Shown here: in pieces, positions 1 through 8,173 of the stretch | How positions within the stretch are numbered: position 1 is the first letter of the stretch | How the letters are laid out: each line of letters opens with the position of its first letter | DNA from: Saltatorellus ferox | GTDB lineage: Bacteria > Planctomycetota > UBA1135 > GCA-002686595 | Assembly: GCA_007751475.1 (NCBI GenBank) | Contig: CP036434.1 | Location: 7,011,524 to 7,075,523, forward strand | Reading direction: 5' to 3' | Length of the DNA: 64,000 nucleotides | Translations under genes and position numbers: made by a program | The notes under the pieces: generated by a model | What the model was told of the DNA's origin: nothing | What the model saw: the letters and a program-made list of their open reading frames with translations, nothing else | Databases searched by the model: none

Positions 1-2
1 AC

Positions 3-770
3 GAATCGACGGAGGTGGAGCGGCGGGGCTTGCGCTGGGCGGCAGCCGTCCTCGTCGTCACGCTCCTCGGGATGGCCCTCCTGGTGGTCCCCGCGGGCGC
101 ACCGCTCCGCGGCCCGGACGGCGGCCTGGGCCCGTTCTTCCACAGCATCGTCTCGCTGATGATGTTCGTGTTCCTGCTCCCCGGCCTCGCCTTCGGCATC
201 GCCACGAAGAAGATCCGCCGCGACAGCGACGCGGTCGCGATGACCGCCGAGACGATGAGCGACCTCGGCATCTACATCGTGCTCGCGTTCGTGGCCGCGC
301 ACTTCATCGCGCTGTTCACGTGGTCCAACCTGGGCACGATCGTCGCCATTCGAGGCGCCGAGGGCCTCACGGCCATCGGCTTCACGGGCCTGCCGCTCCT
401 CGTCGCCTTCGTCCTCGTTTCCGGCACGGTGAACCTCATCATCGGCAGCGCGTCCGCGAAGTGGGCCATCCTGGCGCCCATCTTCGTTCCGATGCTGATG
501 CTCGTCGGCATCTCCCCGGAGCTGACCCAGGGCGCCTATCGCATCGGTGATTCGTTCACCAACATGATCACGCCGCTCATGCCCTACTTCCCCCTCGTGA
601 TCGTCTTCGGCCAGAAGTACGTGAAGGATCTCGGGATCGGGACCCTGATCGGCGCGATGCTGCCGTATTCGATCGCCTTCGGCCTCGCCAGCACCCTCCT
701 CTTGGTTGCATGGGTGGTACTGGGCCTCCCGCTCGGTCCCGGGATCCCGCTGGAGTACGTGGTGCGCTGA
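3..770 (+). CDS. AbgT-family transporter, C-terminal half (5' truncated by window edge)
   Basis: This is the C-terminal ~255 residues of a polytopic inner-membrane protein resembling the AbgT (p-aminobenzoyl-glutamate / antimetabolite) transporter family. The reading frame is open to the first base of the window. The GTG at 15 is therefore probably internal, because family members are about 500 residues. Hydrophobic helices alternate with short loops, and the conserved-looking SASAKWAILAPIFVPML and DSFTNMITPLMPYFPL stretches are the parts I recognise. It ends with TGA at 770, convergent with the operon on the other strand. The substrate cannot be told from this fragment. Confidence 0.8.
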   Translation, partial: ESTEVERRGLRWAAAVLVVTLLGMALLVVPAGAPLRGPDGGLGPFFHSIVSLMMFVFLLPGLAFGIATKKIRRDSDAVAMTAETMSDLGIYIVLAFVAAHFIALFTWSNLGTIVAIRGAEGLTAIGFTGLPLLVAFVLVSGTVNLIIGSASAKWAILAPIFVPMLMLVGISPELTQGAYRIGDSFTNMITPLMPYFPLVIVFGQKYVKDLGIGTLIGAMLPYSIAFGLASTLLLVAWVVLGLPLGPGIPLEYVVR

Positions 771-936
771 CGCCATCACCGGTCACAGCCCCAGCCGTCG
801 CCAACCTTCCCGCGTGCGTGTACGGGGCTCCGATCTCCAGCTTCCTGGGGTCTGCCGAGGAAGGAAGTGGCGTGACAGAGGCGGAGGGCGCCCCTGGGGG
901 CTGATGCTGCTGGCGCCGGGACCGGCGCCGGGGCCG

Positions 937-2016
937 CTACGATTCTTCGCCCCGGTCCGAATCCCCAAAGGCCACGTGGCCGTGTCGTCCGATCTCGGCC
1001 ACGTGGACCAGCGCGTCCCCCTGGAACACCAGCGGGTTCGTCACGTGGCCGATCACGACGCCATCGCAAGGGCTCTTCACCAGCGTTCGCTTGCCGTCGT
1101 AGGGCGTCGTCACGAAACCGAGGGTCTGACCCCGTTCCACCGACGCGCCGAGTTCCTGCTGGGAGTGGTAGAGACCACTTCGCAGGGCACGAACCCAACG
1201 ACTGGCGTGGGCGATGACGGTGGGGCGATCCGGCTCCGGAGCCTCCGTGATCATCTCCAGCTTCTGCAGCACCCGAAGAATTCCGGAGACGCCGCGCTCG
1301 ATCGCATCGTTGCCGAACCGCAGGGGCTCGCCCGCTTCGTAGAGGAGCACGCGCGCGCCGCGCCTCCGCGCCACCTTCCGCAAGGAACCGTCGCGAAGGC
1401 TCGCCGCCAGCGTCACCGGCGCCGCAAAAGCATGGGCGAGTTCGAGCGTGAGCGGGTCCGCCACGTCGGCCCGCACCTGCGGCAGATTCGTCCGCGCGTC
1501 CGAGCCCGTGTGGAGGTCGATGCCGAGGGTGCAACGCTCCACGATCTCCGTCACGAAGATATGGGCGAGGCGCGTTGCCAGCGACCCGCGCGCGCTCCCC
1601 GGGAAGGAGCGGTTCAGGTCGCGACGGTCAGGGAGGTAGCGGGACTGGTTCAAGAAGCCGAAGACGTTGACGATGGGCACCGCGATCAGGGTGCCCGACA
1701 TCTCTTTGGCGTCCAGGGCGAGGAGAACGCGCCTGATCACCTCGACCCCGTTCAGCTCATCCCCATGGATGGCAGCATTCGTCCAGATCGTCGGTCCAGG
1801 GTTCACCCCGTGGATGACGCAGACCGGCAGGGAGGCGACGGCGTCCGTCTGAAGGCGCGCGATCGGAAGCTCGAAGCGCAGCCGCTTGCCCGCCTGGATC
1901 GTCTCGCCAGCCATCTCAAAGGGCGGCCGTTCCGGCTCCTTGATCTTTGCCTTCGACTTGCTGCGCGCCGGAACGTTCGTCTCAGCCTTCGACTTTTCGC
2001 TTCTTTCCTTCGGCAT
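937..2016 (-). CDS. Succinylglutamate desuccinylase / aspartoacylase family protein
   Basis: A 359-residue zinc hydrolase of the M14-like desuccinylase/aspartoacylase group. The zinc site is visible as IHGDELNG (HxxE), followed by DLNRSFPG and the second histidine in DLHTGSD. A C-terminal beta domain (RGQTLGFVTTPYDGK...SPCDGVVIG) follows. The ATG at 2016 is preferred over the upstream frame-open start at 2082 because GGAG lies 8 bases before it. It overlaps the 3' end of the RimK-type gene by 35 bases, so the two are probably translated together. Such genes commonly accompany rimK. Removal of an acyl or amino-acyl group is inferred; the substrate is unknown. Confidence 0.85.
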   Translation of the reverse strand: MPKERSEKSKAETNVPARSKSKAKIKEPERPPFEMAGETIQAGKRLRFELPIARLQTDAVASLPVCVIHGVNPGPTIWTNAAIHGDELNGVEVIRRVLLALDAKEMSGTLIAVPIVNVFGFLNQSRYLPDRRDLNRSFPGSARGSLATRLAHIFVTEIVERCTLGIDLHTGSDARTNLPQVRADVADPLTLELAHAFAAPVTLAASLRDGSLRKVARRRGARVLLYEAGEPLRFGNDAIERGVSGILRVLQKLEMITEAPEPDRPTVIAHASRWVRALRSGLYHSQQELGASVERGQTLGFVTTPYDGKRTLVKSPCDGVVIGHVTNPLVFQGDALVHVAEIGRHGHVAFGDSDRGEES

Positions 2017-2902
2017 CTCGCTTCTCCAGCTCGGCGTGTCGTTTCTCGAGGTGAGCGATGATCTTGGCAGCCACGTCGACACCGGTCGATTCTTCGATGC
2101 CCTCGAGGCCCGGCGACGAGTTGACCTCCATGATCAGCGGACCGTGGTTCGAACGCAGCATGTCCACGCCGGCCACGCGCAGCCCCAGCGCCTTGGCGGC
2201 TCGCTTCGCACACTCGCGCTCCTCGGGCGTCAGCTTGATCCGGACGGCGTTACCACCCCGATGCAGGTTCGACCGGAACTCGCCAGGCGGCCCCTGCCGC
2301 AGCATCGAAGCGACCACCCGGTCCCCGACGACGAACGCTCGAATGTCCGCACCGCCCGCTTCCTTGATGAACTCCTGAACGAGAATGTTCGCGTCGAGGT
2401 TGCGGAACGCCGAGATGACGGATTCGGCGGCTTTCTCCGTTTCGGCCAGCACGACGCCGACGCCCTGGGTGCCCTCGAGGAGCTTCACCACGAGCGGCGC
2501 CCCCCCGACCATGTCGATCACGCCCTGGATGTCCTTCGGCGAGTGAGCGAACCCCGTCACCGGCATCCCGATCCCCTCCCGCGAGAGGATCTGAAGCGAG
2601 CGCAGCTTGTCGCGGGAACGACTGATCGCGACCGACGAGTTCGCCGAAAGCACGTTCATCATCTCGAACTGCCTCACCACAGCCGTGCCGTAGAAGGTGT
2701 TCGAGGCTCCGATGCGTGGGATGATCACATCGCAGTCGAGCTCCAGGTCCTGATAGATCACCCGCGGCCTGTGCGACGCGATGTTCATCACGCAGCGCAG
2801 GTAGTCCACGACCTTCACCTCGTGCCCGCGCGCTCTCGCAGCTTGGACGAGGCGGGCGGTCGAGTAGAGAGAGGACTTCCGGGATAGGATTCCGATTTTC
2901 AT
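1982..2902 (-). CDS. rimK: RimK-type ATP-grasp ligase (ribosomal protein S6 glutamate ligase family)
   Basis: A 306-residue ATP-grasp enzyme. It starts MKIGILSRKSSLYSTARL like RimK, and has the ATP-binding segment PLVVKLLEGTQGVGVVLAE, then VQEFIKEAGGADIRAFVVGD and the metal-binding end IMEVNSSPGLEGIE. Family members add glutamates to the C-terminus of ribosomal protein S6 or build related peptides. It is the middle gene of a three-gene set, 6 bases downstream of the Zn_protease-type gene and overlapping the desuccinylase-like gene. The tail after residue ~285 is Lys/Glu-rich. Family assignment is firm; S6 as substrate is inferred. Confidence 0.92.
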   Translation of the reverse strand: MKIGILSRKSSLYSTARLVQAARARGHEVKVVDYLRCVMNIASHRPRVIYQDLELDCDVIIPRIGASNTFYGTAVVRQFEMMNVLSANSSVAISRSRDKLRSLQILSREGIGMPVTGFAHSPKDIQGVIDMVGGAPLVVKLLEGTQGVGVVLAETEKAAESVISAFRNLDANILVQEFIKEAGGADIRAFVVGDRVVASMLRQGPPGEFRSNLHRGGNAVRIKLTPEERECAKRAAKALGLRVAGVDMLRSNHGPLIMEVNSSPGLEGIEESTGVDVAAKIIAHLEKRHAELEKRDAEGKKRKVEG

Positions 2903-2908
2903 GAAGGG

Positions 2909-3448
2909 TCAGGGACGTAAGCGCCGGGGCGCTTTCTTCTTTTTCTTGGAGACGAGTGCCTGATCGAGGAACGAGCGACCTGAGTCCACGAGGAAACGGC
3001 CACGAATCGCCTCGCGGCCGAGGAGCATGCGAAAACTCATGTCGTTTCGCTCGGTCAGCGTCAGCTCGATGGGCCATTCGATCCCGTGGAGCCGCGCGAG
3101 GGTGCGAATGAAGTAGCGTTCTTCGATCGCACCATTGGAGCTGCGGACCGTCCGCACGTCCAAAAGTTCGGCCGAGCAGCTCAGGCCGGGCCCGTCGCCG
3201 CGCTGGCGCGGGTGCGTGAAGAAGGCCACCCGATCGCGGCCCTCGGCGCGCCGCCGCTCGATGCCGAAAGCGTGGATCGCGGAAGAGCGAGCGCCCGTGT
3301 CTACCTTGGCCTTGACCTTGGGGATCCCGAGCCCCGGGAGAGCCAGCCACTCGCGCCACCCGATGAGCGGCAAATGGGATCGAACGCGGGGCGACGTGCG
3401 TCGCGCCTCGGGGTTCGTCGGGTCTGGATCTTGGGGATCGTCTGCCAT
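2909..3448 (-). CDS. RimK-associated retropepsin-like protease (Zn_protease / RimB-like family)
   Basis: A 179-residue cytosolic protein of the family annotated as ATP-dependent zinc protease, which has a retropepsin fold. The diagnostic N-terminal stretch is IGWREWLALPGLGIPKVKAK followed by VDTGARSSAIHAF, with the Asp-Thr-Gly-Ala triad of aspartic proteases. Near the C-terminus FRMLLGREAIRGRFLVDSG is typical. It is the first gene of the operon with the RimK-type ligase, which fits a role in editing or reversing the ligase's product. That role is inferred from context. Confidence 0.85.
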   Translation of the reverse strand: MADDPQDPDPTNPEARRTSPRVRSHLPLIGWREWLALPGLGIPKVKAKVDTGARSSAIHAFGIERRRAEGRDRVAFFTHPRQRGDGPGLSCSAELLDVRTVRSSNGAIEERYFIRTLARLHGIEWPIELTLTERNDMSFRMLLGREAIRGRFLVDSGRSFLDQALVSKKKKKAPRRLRP

Positions 3449-3461
3449 GGTGAAGGCGGGG

Positions 3462-3749
3462 ATGGGTGAGTTTGCAGCAAAATGGGCACGCAGAACGGCG
3501 AGGTTGGCCGATGATCAGACCGTGAAGAAGACCGGATTGGACCGATTCGCTACCTCAGGGCTGGTACGGCTTTCGGCCGTGGTCGGCTGGTTCATCATCT
3601 CTACCATCGCGTTCTTCAGTCGCTATGAACGGATGACGCCGCTTCTGGCGACCATGATGGCGAGCTTGATCGTGCTCGTCGCCTCCCTGGGCCTTTCTTG
3701 GGCCGCATTTCCGAGTCTCCGGCGGCTGGAGCGCCGCAAACGGGTGTGA
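3462..3749 (+). CDS. Small two-helix membrane protein, unknown function
   Basis: A short open frame of about 95 residues (100 if the ATG at 3447 is used, but that codon overlaps the divergent start of the protease gene). It has a charged N-terminus and two hydrophobic stretches, roughly LSAVVGWFIISTIAFF and LLATMMASLIVLVASLGLSW, ending in a basic tail LRRLERRKRV. This inside-positive layout suits a small inner-membrane protein. No family is recognised. Its coding status rests only on the hydrophobic pattern and position. Confidence 0.4.
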   Translation: MGEFAAKWARRTARLADDQTVKKTGLDRFATSGLVRLSAVVGWFIISTIAFFSRYERMTPLLATMMASLIVLVASLGLSWAAFPSLRRLERRKRV

Positions 3750-3784
3750 GCCGGTCCGAAGGTACGCTCGCGGCGACAGGCTCC

Positions 3785-5110
3785 ATGGCTCCTATCGCTC
3801 TGCCGATCACCCTGCTGGTGGCTCTGCTAGGAGTCCAGGTAGCTGGCTGCAACGGTCGCAAGGCAGAGAGCGAGCCCACCGGGAAGAACCGACCCGGCGC
3901 CTATGCGGTCCGCTCGGACGGGCGCGGCTGGGCCGTCAGCGATGACGGCCTCTTCGGTCATCGCCGGGGAGCCGGCGCGCCTTCCGCGCCGCTGGGCAAG
4001 GGCCTCGGCTACGCCCAGGGCTCCGAGGCGGCCCCGACGAACACCGGAATCCTCGTCCGAAAGCCCGACCGCATGGCCCCGGGTCTGAATCTCATGCACT
4101 CGGGCGATGCCGCCGAAGCGGTGCTGATGGACTCGACCGGCAAGGTCGAACACCGCTGGGCGCTCGCCTACGAGAAGCTGCCGGAAGCGCCGCCGCTCGC
4201 GACCTCGTTCCAGATCCCCTGGCGACGCGTCCACCTGCGCAGCGACGGCTCTCTCCTCGCGATGCACTCGGACGCCGCGCTCGTCTCCATCGACCGCCGA
4301 TCCAGGCTCCAGTGGGTCCTCTACGACCGAGTCCATCACGACCTGGACGTCGTCGAAACGGACGCTGGACCGATGATCTATGCCCTCGCGCGGCGGGAGC
4401 GCGTCGTGCCGCCGGTGAACCCGGACGAGCCGGTCGTCGACGATCTGATCCTTCTGATCGATGCGACCGGTAAGAAGACGCGCACCGTGTCGCTCTGGGA
4501 CGCGTTCATCGCCTCCGAATGGGCGCCCCTGCTCACGAGACTGAACGTTCGCGTCGGCGACGTGATGCATGCCAACTCGCTCGACGTCCTCGACGAGAAG
4601 GAGGCGGCCGCCTTCGAGAGCGAGGAGGTGAAGGCAGGCGACGTCCTCGTCTGCATGCGCGATCTCGATATCGTCGGCGTCATCGACGTGGACGCAGAGA
4701 AGCTGGTCTGGATGACCCAGGGACCGTCCCCGTCGATCTGGCGCGGAGCCCATGACCCGAGCATCACCGCGTCGGGCGAGATGCTGATCTTCGACAATCT
4801 CGGCGGCGTCGGAGGGCACTCGCGGCTCCTGGCCCTCGAGCCCGGTGCGAAGCGAGCGAACTGGACCTGGTCAGGAACGCCCGCGGAGTCGTTCAGCAGC
4901 GTGTTCTGCGGTACGGCCCACGAACTTCCGGGCGGAAACATCCTGGTGGCCGAGTCCTGCCACGGACGCGCGATCGAAATCGACCGGGCCACAGGGGACA
5001 TCGTCTGGGAGTTCGTCAGCGATCGTCTGGCGGGCGAAGAGGACGAACTGGTGGCCGCGCTGTTCGAGATCGAGCGGATCCCGCGGCCCGATTGGCTTGC
5101 CTCGGACTGA
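3785..5110 (+). CDS. Arylsulfotransferase (ASST)-like lipoprotein
   Basis: A 441-residue exported protein. The ATG at 3785 gives a lipoprotein signal ending in VQVAGC (lipobox), so the longer frame from 3698 is rejected. The mature part shows the repeated blades of ASST-type six-bladed propellers: LNLMHSGDAAEAVLMDSTGK, HHDLDVVETDAG, DVMHANSLDVLDE, WRGAHDPSITASGEMLIFDN and GTAHELPGGNILVAESCHGR. The histidines in HHDLDV, MHAN and GAHDPS are where the family has active-site residues. It may be an enzyme or a non-catalytic propeller. It faces the MORN-repeat gene, with a hairpin between them. Confidence 0.72.
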   Translation: MAPIALPITLLVALLGVQVAGCNGRKAESEPTGKNRPGAYAVRSDGRGWAVSDDGLFGHRRGAGAPSAPLGKGLGYAQGSEAAPTNTGILVRKPDRMAPGLNLMHSGDAAEAVLMDSTGKVEHRWALAYEKLPEAPPLATSFQIPWRRVHLRSDGSLLAMHSDAALVSIDRRSRLQWVLYDRVHHDLDVVETDAGPMIYALARRERVVPPVNPDEPVVDDLILLIDATGKKTRTVSLWDAFIASEWAPLLTRLNVRVGDVMHANSLDVLDEKEAAAFESEEVKAGDVLVCMRDLDIVGVIDVDAEKLVWMTQGPSPSIWRGAHDPSITASGEMLIFDNLGGVGGHSRLLALEPGAKRANWTWSGTPAESFSSVFCGTAHELPGGNILVAESCHGRAIEIDRATGDIVWEFVSDRLAGEEDELVAALFEIERIPRPDWLASD

Positions 5111-5121
5111 AAGCCTGAGCA

Positions 5122-5176
5122 TCGATGGCCCAGGCTCGACACGCATCCGCGTCAGCGGATGCGTCAGGGCCATCGA
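5122..5176. terminator. Nested inverted repeat between convergent genes
   Basis: Two nested perfect stems lie between the convergent ASST-like and MORN-repeat genes. The outer 10-bp stem is 5122-5131 with 5167-5176. The inner 10-bp stem is 5141-5150 with 5155-5164, closed by a GTCA loop. There is no T-run on either strand, so it is a hairpin likely to act as a bidirectional 3'-end structure rather than a classical intrinsic terminator. Confidence 0.5.
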
Positions 5177-5212
5177 ACGAGGAGCGAGATGAACCCTGGC
5201 TCGGGCTGCGAG

Positions 5213-6265
5213 CTATTCGGCGGGGCGCCAGGCCCATTCCGTCGGTTCTCGGTGGTAGTGCCCTTCCGCGAGCAGCTCGGTGCGATCGCTCCACATCCGA
5301 TGCACGCCGACAGGCTCGCCCGCCTCGAACGTACCGTCGTAGACCTTGACGTCTCCCTTGAAGAACGCGGTCCGCTTGCCGGACGGCGCGCCGTCCACGT
5401 ACTCCTGCTCCCAGGTCTTGTTGCCGTCCACGTCGAAGCCCGCGTGGATGCCCTGGGACTTGCCGGCGACGTAGAGACCAACCTGCCTCGTCTTTCCGTT
5501 CGGGTGATAGTGCGTGACGACGCCGTCGAGGATCCCGTTCGCGTAGCTACCGGTCCAGACGAGCGCCCCCGCTTCGTCCCAAAGGCTGCGGAGTCCGCTG
5601 AAGACGCCGCGATTGTAGACTGCTTCCTCCAGGAGTGATCCCGAGGGAGCGTAGAGCCGGTGCATCCCCATCTCTTCGCCGTCGACGAAGCGTCCTTCGC
5701 TCTTGATCTGCTGGCTCGGGTAGTAGGCGATGTGTTTCCCCACCGGCTTGCCCTCGACGAACGAGCCCTCTTCCGCGATCTCACCCGTGGCGTGCCAGCG
5801 GATCCACTGGCCGTCGATCTTGCCGTCCTTGAACTCGGTGCGAGCCTTGGACGTGCCGTCCGGGTACCACCAGAGCCAGGAGCCCGTACGGTCTCCTTCC
5901 TTGAAGCGTCCGCGCCACATGGGTCGGCCGCCCGGGTAGTAGGCCGCCCACTCGCCGGTGCGGCCCTGGATCGGAATCTGCGTGTGCGTGGACTCGAAGT
6001 CGGCGTCGCGCAGGACCGTTCCTTCCTCGAAGGCGCCCTCCGCCTGAACTTGGCCGTCGTCGTACCAGAACTTCCAGCTCCCGTGCATGCGCTCGGCGCC
6101 GCTCTCGTGGATGATCGTCTTGCCCTGGCAGCGCAGGGAGCCGGTGGCATAGTGCTGCTCCACCACGTCGGAACTGGCGCCGCAGGCGGTGAAGAGCGTG
6201 ATCATGCCGAGGGCAACGAGCGACGTGCGAACGCCGCGGGCCAACCCGGGGGAGATGGGTCGCAT
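5213..6265 (-). CDS. MORN-repeat lipoprotein (YwqK-like repeats)
   Basis: About 350 residues. The chosen start at 6265 gives a signal peptide with lipobox LFTAC; a further in-frame ATG at 6286 is equally open. The mature protein is built almost entirely of ~23-residue repeats of the form 'WxxWYPDGtxkartEFkdGkidGqw', for example GSWKFWYDDGQVQAEGAFEEG and GSWLWWYPDGTSKARTEFKDG. These match the MORN_2 / YwqK antitoxin-like repeat. It is likely an outer-membrane-anchored or periplasmic binding surface. Partners are unknown, and no toxin gene is adjacent. Confidence 0.75.
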   Translation of the reverse strand: MRPISPGLARGVRTSLVALGMITLFTACGASSDVVEQHYATGSLRCQGKTIIHESGAERMHGSWKFWYDDGQVQAEGAFEEGTVLRDADFESTHTQIPIQGRTGEWAAYYPGGRPMWRGRFKEGDRTGSWLWWYPDGTSKARTEFKDGKIDGQWIRWHATGEIAEEGSFVEGKPVGKHIAYYPSQQIKSEGRFVDGEEMGMHRLYAPSGSLLEEAVYNRGVFSGLRSLWDEAGALVWTGSYANGILDGVVTHYHPNGKTRQVGLYVAGKSQGIHAGFDVDGNKTWEQEYVDGAPSGKRTAFFKGDVKVYDGTFEAGEPVGVHRMWSDRTELLAEGHYHREPTEWAWRPAE

Positions 6266-6413
6266 TTGGGGGAAGAAAGGCACCATGGGAAGTCTGCCGT
6301 CGGCATTCGGCCCGGTCGAACGTTCGTTCGATCCCGAGATCGTGGCACGAGGGCTCGAAAGCGGGGGTCTCGGTCCCAAAACGGTCCAGGGCTCCCGCCG
6401 GGGAACGCCGGCC

Positions 6414-8054
6414 TCAGCGCTTCGCACTCCCCGGGCGCTCCGGGCGCGCGACAAGGATCGAAACCTCTTCCCCGCGCCGCCAGACCCCGAGCTGAAGCGG
6501 CTCGCCTGGCTCGAGGGAGGCGATCGCGCGATCGATGTCGGTCGCAGACGTCACGGGATCGCCGCCCGCCCGGACGATGATATCGCGTAGGAGAAAAGCG
6601 TTGCCACCCGACGGATGAACCAGCCGAGAGACGCCCCGAAGGTCCGCCTCGGCCGCGGCGCTCGCTGGATCGATGTCGACGATCACCAGTCCCGAATCAG
6701 GGAGCGACGGGTCCCTGGGAAGCGGCTGCCCCGGCAAGGACAGCGGCGACCCGTTCGGCAGCCGCGATTCCTGGATCAGCTTCGACGCTGTCTCACGGAA
6801 GTCCCGGCTGTCTTCGGCTCCTGCGACCGTGAAGCCGAACTCGTGGTACCAGCCAGGCCCTCGCATGATGAGCGCGGGCACGACCTCCTGGAGCCTGTCG
6901 ATGGGCAGCGCGAAGCCAACGCCGGGCGCTCTCTCCGAGTCCAGATGAATCGCCGCGTTCATCCCTATGACGCGGGCCTGGTCGTCGATCAGCGCTCCGC
7001 CCGAGGAACCAGGATGGATCGGCGCATCGGTCTGGATCGTGCCGTGGAGCACGCGGGCAATGGTCGACTGAATGCTGCGGTTGAGGCCGCTGATCGAGCC
7101 TGTCGAGAGCGAGTGCCCGAGACCGTACGGACACGCCACGCTGAACACGCTCATCCCCACGACGAGATCGCTGGAGCTCCCGACCCGGATGGGCACGAGC
7201 TGCTCGGGAGAGGCGGCGATCTGAAGCACCGCGATGTCCGTGTTGTCGTCGACGCCGATCAGCCGGGCCACCCACTGGCTTCCATCGCTGAGCGTGACGT
7301 CCGCTCCGTTCACGTTCTCGACGACGTGGCGCGACGTCACGATATGACCGCGGGTATCCCACACGAGTCCGGACCCCGTACCTGCGACCGACCTGAGGTC
7401 GATCGGACCCTCCGTTCGTTCGGTGCGGAGATTGAGGGTCCTGACGTGCGCGACCGACGCCCGTGCGTCCTCGAAGATCCGCTGGGCGAGCGTGGGCTCG
7501 GACGGCACACGCTCGACCACGGGTCTCGGGGCGAAACGGTCGAGATCGCCGTCGGAGTGGCGGGGCGCGAACGGGATGTCCGCGCGCGAGGGAGGTTCCG
7601 GGGACAGGTAGCCAAGGCCGGTCGAGGCCACGGACGCGCCCTGGCCCTGGCCCTGAGAAGTCAGCCCATCGGCGCGGCCAGGAGACGAGCCAGGAGGAGA
7701 TCCAGCGGGGAAACCAGCGCCGATCGAGGCGATCGGGTCGAACTCCGAATCCGAATGAATCCGCGGCTCGGCGGTCCCTGTCGACGACGGGTCCGTTCCG
7801 CCCACGGGCGGGTTCAGCGCCGGATCGCCCGAGGCGTCGAGGCTTGCTCGCGCGGGGCTGGGTTCGGCGGTACGAAGTCCGAAACGTTCTGGCATGACCA
7901 TGACCGCGATCGCCAGCGCGGTCGCGGCCGCCCCGAGGGTGCCGAAGAACACCATCAGCGCCTCTCGGCCGCTGCTGGACGACCTTCCCGGCTCGTTGAC
8001 CGGCTGGATGACCGGCGACTGTGCGCGCGGTGCGATGGGCTGGTTGGGGCTCAC
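6414..8054 (-). CDS. HtrA/DegP-like trypsin-fold serine protease with PDZ-like tail
   Basis: A 546-residue protein with one N-terminal membrane helix (about residues 34-55), then a Ser/Pro/Gly-rich low-complexity linker to about residue 190, then an S1C protease domain. The triad is visible: TSRHVVENV (His), DNTDIAVLQI (Asp) and HPGSSGGALI (Ser). The final ~120 residues (SGLVIVDIDPASAAAEADL...LLRDIIVRAGGDPVTSATDI) look like a PDZ domain. It probably acts in the periplasm in quality control or regulated proteolysis. The long linker is unusual for DegP and common in planctomycete homologues. Confidence 0.88.
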   Translation of the reverse strand: MSPNQPIAPRAQSPVIQPVNEPGRSSSSGREALMVFFGTLGAAATALAIAVMVMPERFGLRTAEPSPARASLDASGDPALNPPVGGTDPSSTGTAEPRIHSDSEFDPIASIGAGFPAGSPPGSSPGRADGLTSQGQGQGASVASTGLGYLSPEPPSRADIPFAPRHSDGDLDRFAPRPVVERVPSEPTLAQRIFEDARASVAHVRTLNLRTERTEGPIDLRSVAGTGSGLVWDTRGHIVTSRHVVENVNGADVTLSDGSQWVARLIGVDDNTDIAVLQIAASPEQLVPIRVGSSSDLVVGMSVFSVACPYGLGHSLSTGSISGLNRSIQSTIARVLHGTIQTDAPIHPGSSGGALIDDQARVIGMNAAIHLDSERAPGVGFALPIDRLQEVVPALIMRGPGWYHEFGFTVAGAEDSRDFRETASKLIQESRLPNGSPLSLPGQPLPRDPSLPDSGLVIVDIDPASAAAEADLRGVSRLVHPSGGNAFLLRDIIVRAGGDPVTSATDIDRAIASLEPGEPLQLGVWRRGEEVSILVARPERPGSAKR

Positions 8055-8173
8055 GGTGGGCGATACGGGGCGTCGCCCGGCCTGTGAGTATCGACCCGAA
8101 GGGTCACGCGCTGAGGGGTATTCCCGGGCTCGACGGCACCGCCGCCAGTGCGCGGTCGTATCTTGCCCGCGCG

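Noticed and set aside
706..2061. Long open frames on the strand opposite the RimK operon and opposite many other genes
   Set aside because: High-GC composition opens antisense frames. They show no motifs, and the opposite strand carries clear protein families.
5213..6265. MORN/YwqK-like gene as the antitoxin of a toxin-antitoxin pair
   Set aside because: The product is an exported lipoprotein and no toxin-like gene is adjacent, so the family name alone is not evidence.
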